This document shows, one piece after another, positions 1-10,320 of a stretch of DNA of 64,000 bases; within the stretch, counting starts at the first letter, position 1, and the number at the start of each line of letters is the position of its first letter. Made by a program: the position numbers and the translations under genes. This stretch comes from Symsagittifera roscoffensis. Taxonomy: Eukaryota > Xenacoelomorpha > Acoela > Convolutidae. The stretch spans positions 61,171,850-61,235,849 of the forward strand of contig NC_087063.1 in NCBI RefSeq assembly GCF_963678635.1, in the 5' to 3' direction. The notes under the pieces are model-generated. The model did not search any database, was not told the DNA's origin, and worked only from the letters and a program-made list of their open reading frames with translations.

Positions 1-1030
1 CCGACAGAATAAACGTACCTAATATAATTAAGTGCGAAATAGAAGCAGAGAAAGGCAACCGGGATATCCGCCACCAAGAGAAAAAATTAACATTGTAGAA
101 AACAGTAGTCGGAGGCAAAGAGAAAGGAGTTTTATGCAACACATTTGCGTGGGACGAGTCAGATGCAAAAGTAAGGAGCTACATATTCCTATGCATGATC
201 ACTGAAAGCCAACGCCAACTTCAGCAGAAACGACCCGGTCTTGACATACAATCGTCGACAACGAAAAAAACTCGTGAAGTACTCGAAGGTATCTTTATTA
301 TGACAAGAATTGTCGCGTTCGAAAAGTGCAGTTTTAATAGCCGAAAACGACAAAAAACGAGTTCTTAGAACCACATACTGACTTAAGACTTTTAGTGGTT
401 TTACTGACCTAGTTGTATTAGTGGAGGTAGCATCACGCACACACTGAGGAGACCGAGAAGAGAAGACTTTTGAGATATGTTCACTGCTCATATGACAAAT
501 GAAAAAATAGCCGAAGAGTCACTGCCTGCAACTAGATCTCCGCAAGAAACATACGAACATGTAATCAGAAAAAAAGCAGGAATAGAACAAAGCAAAACAA
601 TGAAGACGAATCCGCTCGGATCATCGTCAGCAAGAACAATCAGTTAATACTTAAAGGAGTACATACAGCCACGCAGATGAGGGGAAAAAGATGGTTACCG
701 AAACAATCAAAGCGGCCGGGGATACTCGAGAAGCAGAACAAACCACAACACTAGAGGTAACCAGAATCCAGAAGAAAGTCACAAGACACTGTGCTACAAG
801 TTTAACAGACAGATTGGACGAAACCATCTAAGTCATGCCTTGCAAAAGTCAAAAATTGTGCAAAATGCGCCAAACGTTAACTGCATGCCAGAAACGAATA
901 GAGGCCAATGTGATGAAGATGAAGAAGAAGTTACCCTGAAGAAGAAATCCATCCAGAGGTATACGCATAATCCAGATCGGAATACGGCTGAGAAGAAAAA
1001 CCACGTGACAACCTCACCAATTTAGCGATC
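1..1030 (+). pseudogene. gag pseudogene (copy 1)
   Basis: Gag would form the virus-like particle that packages element RNA. The assignment comes from peptide blocks shared with the copy A gag: DAKVRSY near 155-180, QQKRP near 225-240, and MFTAHM-NEKIAEE followed by TRSPQ near 478-555. Frames change several times and a stretch near 370-470 is out of frame. The nucleocapsid zone (about 835-900) lines up with the copy A zinc-knuckle region but its Cys residues are out of frame. The 5' end is missing because the window begins inside the gene. A defective gag is the only reasonable reading, because the order of blocks is the same as in copy A. Confidence 0.7.
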
Positions 1031-1400
1031 CCAGTAGCGATCGAAATTAAATATTCTGCAGATACTCGAAAAGGATTAAATGGCCACAAACTAAAACTAA
1101 AAACTAAAGCAGAAAACATATCCACGATTGCAGATTCAAGATGCCTGATGTCACTTCTAAATATAAAAAACTGCATAAAGGTTACGATCAAATGACAAGT
1201 CGGCTTTGTTCAAATATATCTCACCGGACGCTGCAGCCAGCAAACTACCATGCTATAACGGCCAATACAAAAATTAAAAGGACACAAGTTCATTGCGATC
1301 GAATCAGTGGTTTGAACCATACAGTCGGCCCCATTCATGATTGTAGAGGGCCAAAAAGCGAGTGTCGTCGGAAAAAATAGCATGCCACAGATTGCCATGA
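1031..1400 (+). pseudogene. Retropepsin remnant (copy 1)
   Basis: This is a remnant of the aspartic protease that would cut the Gag-Pol polyprotein. At 1130-1170 the translation reads ADSRCLMSLLN, aligning with the copy A active-site region VDSGSPMSFLN. The catalytic triplet Asp-Ser-Gly is therefore Asp-Ser-Arg here (Arg codon 1139-1141), which should abolish activity. Further downstream, a segment around 1325-1375 (FMIVEGQKA) resembles the second half of the copy A protease region. Several stops interrupt the frame. Placement between gag and RT supports the call. Confidence 0.6.
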
Positions 1401-1530
1401 AACTTATTCAAGGCAAATCAAAACGCAAACAAATCATCAAAATTCATGAAAACTCAGATAAAGAGATAAAATACTGGTTAAAACACTTTCCAACAAGTAC
1501 GTGTACAATTTGAAACACTAGGGTCACGTA

Positions 1531-2370
1531 ATGAGATCAAAATTCAACAAGGTTGTCCCCCCGATAGAACTCAAAGGGAGGTGCGTGCATGTAAAAAATG
1601 AATTAGGCAAACTGATAGAACAGAAGCATGTCATAACACTCTTCATAAGATCAGAAAACTTTTTTATCAGCTGGATTTTGATAACGGTCAAAAACTATCA
1701 ATCAGTAATTTTGGAATACGACTCAAAGATGATAAACATATTTATCCACAAGAAGAAATACCAGTTGCCCAACATCCAATTACTGTTAGACAAGTTTGCA
1801 CAAACCATGAAGTCCAAAGACAAGAAAAAAAACATTATTCCTACTGGATCTGGACACAAGAAAAAATATGCAATTTCAGCATCATAGGAGGTAATGCAAC
1901 GTGAACATACCAATTTCAAACAAGTTTTTATGGCCTCACGGATATGCCAGCCAAATTGCAATAAGCAAAAGGTCTCACACTTACAAGTTGCAAAAACATA
2001 TTCGCTTGTCTAGACGACATGTTAATTGTAACAAAAAGAACAAAATGATCACAAAGGTTTTTTTAAAAAAAAACTTTGACAAAACTAGATGAAAAAAACA
2101 AGCAGTTTTGCTTGACAAATGCTTGTTTGCAAGTAAACAGGTGAATTTGTTTGGCTACAACGAAGCCATTAAACTGAAGAAGGGAAGCAATAGAAAAACT
2201 CTAAACACCTTAATCTTTCAAAAAATTAAGAGGCTTCACGGGTTCAATACATCAACTCACAGGATAAATAACAAATTTAAGAAAAATCTGCGCTAAAACC
2301 AATTCTAAAATACCCAAACAACGCAAAACTTTGGATTGGAAAACAAAACAAAACAATCGGATGCCAACAT
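1531..2370 (+). pseudogene. Reverse transcriptase pseudogene (copy 1)
   Basis: RT would copy element RNA to DNA. The first 118-codon open stretch (1531-1887) matches the copy A RT N-terminal region: LIEQKHVI against LIDQKHII, and ILEYDSK against KLELDSK. The active-site region at 2007-2018 reads Cys-Leu-Asp-Asp followed by MLIVTK; the family normally has Tyr at the first position, so both catalytic Asp residues survive but the Tyr is lost. Stops and frame changes separate the fingers, palm and thumb regions. The RNase H remnant starts just downstream. Confidence 0.75.
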
Positions 2371-2399
2371 GTATTAAAATGAGTATTTAAGATAACTGA

Positions 2400-2760
2400 A
2401 AACTAACATTTCAACCATAAACCTGGAGACCTGTGTGGTCGGCGATTCATCTCAATTTGGTTTAGGAGCAGCGCTAGAGCAGTTGACAGAGGGGTGCTCG
2501 GTAGCAATAGTCTACGTCTCGAGATTCTTAAACTTACTTGATGAAAATTATTCCGAAAACAAACAAAGTTGCTAAAGGTTGTGCAGTAAGGAAAAAAATT
2601 AAGCACTTTTTAGACGTGAAAGTTTTACCGTCATCTGAGACTACCCGGCTAGAGTCAGTGCTTGAAAAGTAAGCGAAAGATCAAAAAGTAGCCATCGCAG
2701 GCTAACTAGTTGGATCGATTAATTAACCTCAATCATTTTTGACTTAAATCAAAAATATGA
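2400..2760 (+). pseudogene. RNase H remnant (copy 1)
   Basis: This is a remnant of the RNase H domain, which degrades the RNA strand during reverse transcription. At about 2440-2575 one frame reads GDSSQFGLGAALEQ, then SRFLNLLDENYSENK, the usual first-Asp strand and the region just before the catalytic Glu helix. It aligns with the copy A segment at 19088-19420. The second half is frameshifted. At 2757-2785 the peptide KMGLIDY marks the junction into the linker; the same peptide occurs in copy A near 18990. Confidence 0.65.
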
Positions 2761-3830
2761 GCAAAATGGGACTAATAGACTATGACCAGAATTCCGGTAG
2801 GATTATAAGCGTTACCCCTCCCCCCGCGAGTTGGATGATGAATTTGTTGTGGCGTCAACTAACTCGTTGATTTCCAATCTCGAATTGATTGACAACCTCT
2901 TTCTAGATAAATTAGCCAATCAGAAACGAGCATCAAATCAAATGATTAAAAAGCGCGCGGAAAAAGAAACAAAACTAAAGAGACACAATTGCAATATCAA
3001 GTACATTTCAAACAACCCAAGCAAATCGAAACGGGTCATTCAGAAGTAAATAAGAGCAATCACATGACAAAATATTCACTCGGAAACCTGCTGATCACAA
3101 AAACACAACAAAAACTATCAATCTAAAAAAACAGAGGAGGGAAAAAAATTGAGACGAAGAATGCGTATAAAGTATTCAAATGAGGATTCATTCCGGACAG
3201 TGCCAAAACGAGAGGCGGAGCGAAAACACAAAACTTCCCCAAACACCAGACGGTAGAACTACCGAAACCATCTGGAGAAGAGAATCGGATACAGAGGAAA
3301 AACATCCGACGCCCGATGGCACTGCAGAACGAATAAGACAACGTACGAATGTTGGACTTCGTCCTCCTAAGCATTCACAACGAATAGCACGCAACTGGAA
3401 ACACAAGTTGCATGAGAAATCATACAGATAAACGCCCAAATCCAAATCTTCGAAACACTTGTCTTCATGGACATCCCTACAGACTCCAAAGACCAACAAG
3501 AGAGAAATACCATCAACCAGAAAAGCCCACATAGTCACAATGCCCGGAAAACCCAAAAAAAAAATCGAAGAAGAGATTTCAACGATGACGCAAACAAAAT
3601 AGGAGCAAACAGAATCAGAGACACAAACGGATTCAAAAACAGAATTGACGGTCGAATTTAACAAGCAATACGATTACTGCTGAATAAGGTTGAAACTACA
3701 CAACGAGTTAGAGTAGTTGACCCCAAATGAGTCACCACCAATGATGACCGCCAGTTCCGGGGGAAACAATACCATACAAAAACTAGAAGCCGGCGGCAAA
3801 ATGATAGATGCGAGCGCTGTGGCCCCGGTG
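2761..3830 (+). pseudogene. RNase H-integrase linker region (copy 1)
   Basis: A charged, low-complexity spacer lies between RNase H and integrase. The 72-codon open stretch 2831-3049 (ISNLELIDNLFLDKLANQ, then MIKKRAE) matches the copy A linker at 18606-18908 and copy B at 15021-15248, so the spacer is an inherited part of the element and not random filler. The following open stretches (3180-3431 and 3467-3661) are rich in Arg, Lys, Glu, Thr and Ser and correspond in position to the 17790-18491 segment of copy A. I recognise no domain. It may be a structural or nucleic-acid-binding spacer. Confidence 0.5.
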
Positions 3831-4860
3831 GACCTTGGATAAAGCCGATTGTGAATTTCGTCAAAAAGAAAGACTAGGAGGCGCTGAGGTGTGCCTATAG
3901 ATTACTAGTACAATATCAGAACCGTTTCCAAGTCGGAGACGACTGCCTCCTAATAGACGATCGAATCATAATACATCAACAACTGCAATTAACAAAACTA
4001 GACAGCCTCAGTATGACCCACCCCTGAGCCAGCGTGGTGTTGGATCTATGTGAACACAATTGGTTCCCCCATATACACGGGAGCATCTTACAAATAGCCC
4101 GGAATTGTCGAAACTGCGAAAAAAACAAGGTGCAAATTTAAAACCAGCACTAGAGAAAACACAATCATTCCAGATGGAACCGGTAGTCAAACCAAACACG
4201 GAGGTCGAATTACACTTCACTGGGTCCTGACCAGTTGAATTTGTAGAGACGCCTACCTTTTTTTTGACCTGAACAAATGCCAAAAATTCCAACGTCAAAA
4301 GTCGTGTCAAACACATATATAGCCATTAAATTTATGCAAAGTATAGATCTAACAATAAAATTCCACGATAAATAGGATGCGATCTAGTTCGTAATTTCAA
4401 AGATTTTGCAAAAAAAAATAAATGTTTTTGCAAAATGAATCATTTAAAACTGTTATTCGCACCCATAGATAATCGTAGATCCATAGTAGTCAAACGCATG
4501 ATACAGACTTTGAAACGTAGGCTAGGGAAAATGCGAATAGATGAGAACAAGACACCATTTAAACGTGCGTCAGATACGCTGTTTTTATTTAAACGCTAAG
4601 AATAACTCCACTCGGATTTTTTAAAAAATATCCCCACTGGAAACCCACATGGTAAGAAAACAAAAGACATCTTTGTCAAACATAACAACGACTGGTTCAC
4701 CAAATAACCTATTTAGAAAAACGACAAACACATTTGCGTTAATTGGAAAAATTTGATGCAAACCAACTGCCACCGGAGGTTTTGCGTAACTTAAAATTTG
4801 GGTCGGAGAGTGAACTCACGGTAAAAAGTAGGCCAATGGAACAAACACCGGAACCAACCA
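3831..4860 (+). pseudogene. Integrase pseudogene (copy 1)
   Basis: Integrase would insert the cDNA. The N-terminal zinc-finger part is readable at about 3930-4130 (DDCLLIDDR, then LDSLSMTHP, then ARNCRNCEKN, the last giving the two Cys of the HHCC finger). The end of the catalytic core is at 4459-4620 (VVKRMIQTLKRRLGKMRID). In copies A and B this reads VVERMIQTL; the Glu that completes the DDE triad is Lys here (codon 4492-4494). The middle of the core is frameshifted and the region with the first two Asp residues is not readable. Confidence 0.7.
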
Positions 4861-5205
4861 ACACGAACCAAAAGGAGAAGAAACAATCAACAACATAAAC
4901 ACATAGCTAAATGAGTGTGTAAACTAGATATTCATCATCTAAGGAGAAGGAATTGCTAAATTTTATAAATAAAGGAAAACAAAGACAAGTGGAAATGAAC
5001 ACTAATAAACATATTCAACAAGTAGCAAGAAAAACTACGAGAATCGCCAAAAAATCATTAGACCCAAAAGATTTGAACAAAAACACAGAACAACAGACGG
5101 AAGAATCTCAGTATGCGCTCCACAAACATACAGAGTCCAAACACGAAGTAAAAACCTAGACTACTGAGAAATAGTCCAAACACGAAGTAAAAACCTAAAC
5201 CAAAA

Positions 5206-5613
5206 ATGCGCGGACCCTGCAGATCTTCATGTCTAAATGACTACGCAGCTTACAAGTTCTGCAGAAGAACGGACCAATGCTTAAGTTTTTCAGGCAAAGA
5301 GCAACCCAAAGCACTTCAATGTCCGATGTTTACGGAAGATGAGAAGACTGGACTTCCGCGAAAAACTTACCCGCAAGGAACAACAAACCCAAAAGAAGTC
5401 AAAGAGGGAGAGCCAGGAATTACAAAAAGGCGAACCACCCCGACCCGAAGGAGGACTGGCGAAAAACCAACACCCAGATACGCGACGGGTATTACATTTA
5501 AGCCAGACGGCAGCAGCAAACAGCTAAAGAAGAAAAGTACAACAGAAACAACAACAAAATCATGGGACGACTGGTCGTCAACAACATCGGAAAATACGGA
5601 ACCATCTTCATAA
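5206..5613 (+). pseudogene. Pol C-terminal tail, basic ORF (copy 1)
   Basis: An open stretch of 135 codons is rich in Lys, Arg, Thr and Pro. Its first 50 residues match the copy A ORF at 16641-16844: LNDYAAYKFCRRTDQCLSF against FSDYVAYKSAQRYGRCLRF, and PMFTEDEKTGLP against PMFKEDENTGLP. It follows the integrase and is best read as the C-terminal tail of Pol or a separate small ORF. No known domain is recognised; the basic tail could bind nucleic acid or chromatin, which is inference only. It is one of the least damaged parts of copy 1. Confidence 0.5.
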
Positions 5614-5718
5614 CAAATCGATGTTAAAAAGACACCTGTTCAAGTAACTATAAAAACACCAGAAACTCAACGCGAATACGAAAATCCGCATCACCAGAAC
5701 AAAAACAACCACCACTGC

Positions 5719-5952
5719 ATGGCAACAATTTACAGATCAAAAAAATTATTCGGTGAAATCGGTTTTAAAGAGAATTCTCCAGAATTTGTCGCCTGCGTGA
5801 AATTTCTAGAAACGATTAAACCGAAAGAAGCAAACCCAAAGTACGTAGTACCTCCAACAGAGAGCCCAAGGAGGCCGGAAAGATTGAACATCGTGGAAGG
5901 AAACAAGAAAACGGACGAAACAGAAGAAGAAGACAAATTCCAAGATAACTGA
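5719..5952 (+). pseudogene. 3' ORF segment conserved in copies 1 and A
   Basis: A 77-codon acidic open stretch. Residues around 10-35 (GFKENSPEFVACVKFLETI) match the copy A segment at 16007-16231 (GFTEITPQYQGCVKFIEAI). Both lie just upstream of the element 3' end. A shared Cys-Val-Lys-Phe core with alternating hydrophobic residues suggests a real folded piece. Function unknown. It may be the end of the tail ORF that starts at 5206, split by frameshifts between 5613 and 5719. Confidence 0.45.
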
Positions 5953-6060
5953 AACAAGACAGGAGAAGACGAAAAAAATAAAAAGAGGAGGTTACAGGCA
6001 GAGAAAAGCAACTGAAGTCGGAGACGGAAGAAGGAAAACAAACAGCAGAGAGAGAGCACA

Positions 6061-8298
6061 CCTACAACTTACGAAGAAAATAGTCGCACGGAGACTCTAA
6101 GACTCTCATCCCATCGGGACACTATAAACTCATTTACAGTCCTCAAGACTCTCAAAACTCAAATTTCAAAGAGCGGCGCAAGTTCATGATGTGTTTATAT
6201 TATCAGATATTACACAGAGGCGATGCTGCACTTCGCACACACAAGCGAAAATCGCTACTGGGAAAAACTGAATGAGTAAAATTTTGAGTCAGTAATTGAA
6301 CATAGTTTCATAAGTGACGGACGCAAGTTATGAGTCTATCTAAATGCTAATTGATGCAAGCCAATTATGACGCATTAGCATAACCAGTAAAAATGAAAAA
6401 AGGAACGTAACATGCCTCAATTTATAGAGCGGACGCATTTTCTCTAGTTTACGAAAAAGTTCATTAAAAACACCCTTGTCAGGTTCGAACCCTCTTGTTT
6501 CGTTGCGGATTTCCTCCCCTACCTCTAGATACAGATCCATGATACCGTGCAGCTAAAGTACTTTTTGTAAAATAAAAGTCAGGGTTAATATCCTTAGCTC
6601 CTTAGCTTTGGCTGTACTTAATAGCTGGTTATTGATCAAAATGATCACTTTCAAAAATGAACAATTTGCGTGGCAGCAAGATTCGCGACTCAGGTTGAAA
6701 AAAGATAGTTCATACTATAACACAAGCTTTCCTTGTGTAATCACTGGTCTGATGGCCTTGACCGATACGGCTCAGTCGTATCAGAGAGTATGAATTTTCA
6801 GAGCTTAACAATATACTATAACGTTTAGTTATCTTCTCACTCTACCGAGATTAACCTGAATTATTTTACCAATCCGTTCGGATTCTAGAATTACTCATAC
6901 GCAACGGTATGACAATTATGTAAAATTCTATCAAAATACTTTTTTTATAAGTCAAAATTTAAGTGAAAAAAAACACATCAAAAATATTAAGGGTCCTAAG
7001 GTAGTGCTCAAGATATTAATATTGCTAAGAAACTTAAGAAAAATTTTTAAACAGTCATTTTAAAATTCAACGCTTGACTGGACAAAAACGAATATCAAGC
7101 AGTAACATTATGTTTACTTTCTTGAAACATGAGTTACCTTTCGAGTCTAATACGGAAGACATGGAACCAGTCCATTCACAGGTCTCGAGTTTAAAATGGT
7201 AACAATTGCTAAAATATATCGATGCGATCACATAATTTGCCCATGCGTGGTTCGGCATAGATGAATCAAGAGTTAAACGGGTTAAGTTTTTAAGATCCAG
7301 AGTTAAGCAGAAATAATCATAGATGAGAACGTGCTAATCCAGTTTTTCAAAAAAAAACAGCTAGAATGATTGATGAATAATCGGTTTTTTTTTGTCGATG
7401 AACATAGACAAATAAGCGATGAAAAACAAACAAAATTAGCGTTAAATGAGCTATAATTATCGCTCATTTGTCGCCTAATGTTTAAGATTCAGAGCTAATG
7501 TAATGAAACATTGGTTTAAAACTGGTGAAAGGGATTGAAAAATCACGGCTAACTCACCGCTAATTCACTGCTAGTGTTCGGATTTTCCAGCTCTGAATCA
7601 GTGCTAATTCAGCACTCAAATGGTTCTCACAAATCACTATGAAAACCCTTTTTGTGGCCGAAATTCTCCCCCTCAAAATTAATATATGTTGGCGCCAAAG
7701 GCGCCTTTAAGAACATTTTAAGACCGGTCAGACAAAAAAGGAGATCTTAAAATAACACAAACAGGAGCGCTTTTGGTCGACACGGAACAAATCCCTGAGA
7801 AACACAACAACCCCCCCCCCCCTTAAATCCGCTGGCGACAACAGGTATCCTGTGAAATGTTTCAGGTGGGTGGGCTAAAGTTGGATATTTTAGAAGAAAG
7901 CCAAAAAATATCCTCTATATCTGCCCCTGTTTTCAACATGAACCCCAGAGTGAAATGATTAAATTCATCCAACATTTTATTTCATTTAGATAAGATGTAA
8001 TAGAAAACGATTAAAACAACGGCGATTAATTAATAATTGAAAAAAAAACTCTGTATTAAACTGGAAATATCATTTCAAACACTGTTCATTTTGATTCTCT
8101 GTTCTCTGTTGCCGACGAGACCAATATTTGATCTAATGACTTTTTTTACTACTATGGTTTACTAGATGCTATTCGGGGAAAACCATATCAAAACATGAGG
8201 TCCGAATGACTGAAAACATTATTAGCCAATCAGGATTAATTTTCATAAAACTGAAAGAGTGAGTTTGATTGGTTCGAAAATTTCTGTCATTCATTTTC
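6061..8298. other. AT-rich stretch without recognised gene
   Basis: No open frame longer than about 65 codons with family resemblance was seen. Notable small structures: a GGCGCC-AAA-GGCGCC type palindrome at about 7690-7706, a 12-base C run at 7811-7822, and four to five scattered copies of GCTAA(C/T)TCA-like words between 7550 and 7616. The right part (7976-7985) carries AATAAA on the minus strand, about 370 bases past the receptor stop codon. Confidence 0.5.
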
Positions 8299-8353
8299 TC
8301 AGCCACTCGAATAGCCCTTGTTGTTTTGAAAGATCTTTCCTATTATCAATTTT

Positions 8354-9206
8354 TCAATCAAGCTCGTCGTTATAGAAGCTCTCAATGTTTCCGTCGTTAG
8401 TTGGATTATTTTCATCATCCTTTTGATCCAATTGATTTTGGTCGAGAGCTTCGCGATCAAAGTTTTCCGATACGCGTTGAAAACGTCGGTGTTTATGTGT
8501 TCTTTTTTGCCATTGCTTGCCCAGTATTTCAACGATTTCAGCTCGAAGAGTTTTGTCAAGTAATCCATAAAACGTAATGTTAATCAGAGTAGTTACATTA
8601 CCTGCACTGTAAAACCAAAAACTGAGAATCACATGAGCCCCAGTTTTGCCCTGAAACGGACCATTGTATGTCGCAATTATCTGAGAAAGACCCACCGGGT
8701 AGTAGAAAACGACGTATATAAAAGCAGGAACAGCGAATTTAACTGAGCTTTTCAGAAGTTTGTAGTTGAGATCCGCCTGAAGTTCGGCATATGAGAAGTC
8801 TACTTGTTCGTTTACAGAGCGATTTCTCATACGAAGTTGTTTTTTGTACACCATGTACTGACTGTAAGCCCGGTACACGATCATCCCGAAAACAAAAACA
8901 GAGCTTATAACTATCAAAAGTAGAGTGATGTAATAGCAATTGAGCAAAATAAGCCCTTCTTCAACCACAAGGCACTTTTTTCCGTCTGTCGAATAATGAA
9001 AAAGTAAGTCTGGTTGGCAGCCACTACTCATGATGTAGTTTTCATTGTAACTGACTGGAAACAAATCAAATGTTCGAGCGTAGAGAATAGCTGTAACAAC
9101 TATGCCAAATGGCCATACAATGCAGCAGGCTTGCTTAAAAAGCCTGTTTCCGTTCTGGTTATTTGTACCCAAATTGTAGTGAATGCAACAAAGAAGCGCG
9201 AATGAC
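8354..9206 (-). CDS. Rhodopsin-like GPCR, last coding exon (transmembrane helices 4-7 and tail)
   Basis: This encodes the C-terminal part of a seven-transmembrane receptor that would sit in the plasma membrane and couple to G proteins. In the 302-codon open frame (read from 9262) residues 43-62 form helix 4 with Trp50, Cys82 and Cys97 lie in the second extracellular loop, 107-131 form helix 5, 171-198 helix 6, and 209-234 helix 7, ending in NITFY (228-232), a variant of the NPxxY motif. A hydrophilic tail of about 65 residues follows. The first 18 codons are probably intron: TTGTTGTTATAG ends at 9207 on the minus strand and gives a good splice acceptor. Helices 1-3 should lie upstream (higher coordinates) but were not found; the 9.3-12.2 kb mobile repeats occupy that side. 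Ligand class cannot be told; it looks peptide-receptor-like only in a general way. Confidence 0.75.
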
Positions 9207-9375
9207 CTATAACAACAAATTGAACGTTTCAGAATTGTAAATAATACAAAACTGATGTTCAAAATTGTTTTAAAATAAATTTTAGAAGTTTCTTAGAAAC
9301 TAGTGCGCCTCAATTTTGATGAGACACGAAGAAACTCAAAAAATGTTCCCACCCGCATCCAAGTTTAGGCGTAAA

Positions 9376-9545
9376 TAATCGATTATAACGGATTATTATG
9401 ATGATTTTTTGACAATTATAATCGATTATAATTACCAAAATTAGGTCCTTAAGGGATTTATAATTGATTATAATTGATTATAGTTCTTACTAAAAACACT
9501 TAAAATCAATTATAAACGATTAGAATCGATTATAATCTCTTATTT
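9376..9545. repeat. 10-base TAATCGATTA-type repeat cluster, left block
   Basis: Repeats of a 10-base period (AATCGATTAT / AATTGATTAT variants) are packed just inside the left end of the MITE-like element. Each unit is itself nearly palindromic around ATCGAT or ATTGAT. The right block at 9978-10240 is built of the same units. Confidence 0.75.
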
Positions 9546-9977
9546 TGCCGGAATTTTCCTATTTTCGAATTGTATTTTATGGGTTATTATTTTTGTGTCA
9601 ATAAGAAAATCTCTAAAAGAGAGATCTCTTGAACACTTTGGATCATCTGAACACAAAGTTTTACCACGAAACAAAAGTTTCACAGAGATCCTTTCATATG
9701 ACTGGAAAGGTTCTCGCGGTAGATGAAAGATAATTTTTCCGAATCAATCATGAAACTAAATCAATTTGCTGATGTTTTTGTGTTTATAAAAGCTTAAAAT
9801 ATGCATCACAAAACAACACTAATGGGGAAGAAATGGAAAAAAAACTTATAATTATGAATTAATTGGAAAATTTTGAAAAAATTTCTCACATTTTTCATAG
9901 GAACCAACGTCCACAAAAAGCATAAGATAATCAATTTAGATGCAATTTCGAAGACAAAAATGGACAAACAAAAGGGA

Positions 9978-10240
9978 TTGTAATCAATTATAATCGATTA
10001 TAATGGATTTTTGTGCAAAACTAACGAAATAGAATTTTGAATAAAAACAATGGATTATAATCAATTATAATCGATTATAATTGTATCGAAAAATAAAAGA
10101 ATAAATAATCGATTATAATGGATTATAATTAATTATAATTTGATTTGAAAAAAGAGATTATAATCAATTATTAATTGATTAAAATCGATTGTTTCTCAAT
10201 TTTAGTGAGACTGGTACTAAAATCGTAATATAATCGATTA
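9978..10240. repeat. 10-base TAATCGATTA-type repeat cluster, right block
   Basis: This has the same 10-base unit as the left block, with runs such as AATCAATTATAATCGATTAT near 9982-10002 and 10047-10080. The two blocks flank about 430 bases of unique sequence that contains no open frame of note. Confidence 0.75.
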
Positions 10241-10320
10241 TTAACGCTTGAAACTGGATGCGGGCAGGCAAAAATTGTTTCAATTGAACCCAGAACACTT
10301 CTACATTATCCATACCTGTG

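Larger units (their letters stand above)
1..6060 (+). mobile_element. Copy 1: decayed Ty3/gypsy retrotransposon, 5' end cut by window
   Basis: Plus-strand remains of a Ty3/gypsy element can be read in the order gag, protease, RT, RNase H, linker, integrase and Pol tail. The order and many short peptide blocks match copy A (15.86-22.1 kb, opposite strand), which allows the domains to be assigned despite dense frameshifts and stops. The 5' LTR and start of gag lie outside the window. No 3' LTR was recognised after 6060, although about 70 bases near 6110-6185 resemble the sequence around the polypurine tract of copy A. Copy 1 is the most degraded of the three copies of this family and has altered active-site residues in protease, RT and integrase, so it is certainly inactive. 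Confidence 0.8.
9347..10275. mobile_element. MITE-like element with terminal inverted repeats
   Basis: Both ends carry the same word in opposite orientation: CCCGCATCCA at the left (about 9352) and its complement TGGATGCGGG at the right (about 10256-10265). The similarity continues inward for about 40 bases into TAATAATCGATTATA-like sequence, with a few mismatches. It is about 0.9 kb long and has no coding capacity, which fits a non-autonomous DNA transposon or foldback element. No target-site duplication could be fixed by eye. It sits directly upstream of the receptor exon. Confidence 0.6.

Noticed and set aside
6482-6492. GGTTCGAACCC, resembling a tRNA B box
   Set aside because: No A box and no cloverleaf could be folded on either strand around it. 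A similar word at 15211 lies in retroelement coding sequence.
7811-7822. 12-base C run, with a 13-base G run at 49930-49942, considered as polypurine tracts of further elements
   Set aside because: No coding region or LTR-like sequence lies beside either of them; simple homopolymers are more likely.
9347-10275. Regularly spaced 10-base repeats considered as a CRISPR-like array
   Set aside because: The unit is far too short, has no unique spacers, and lies in animal DNA within terminal inverted repeats.
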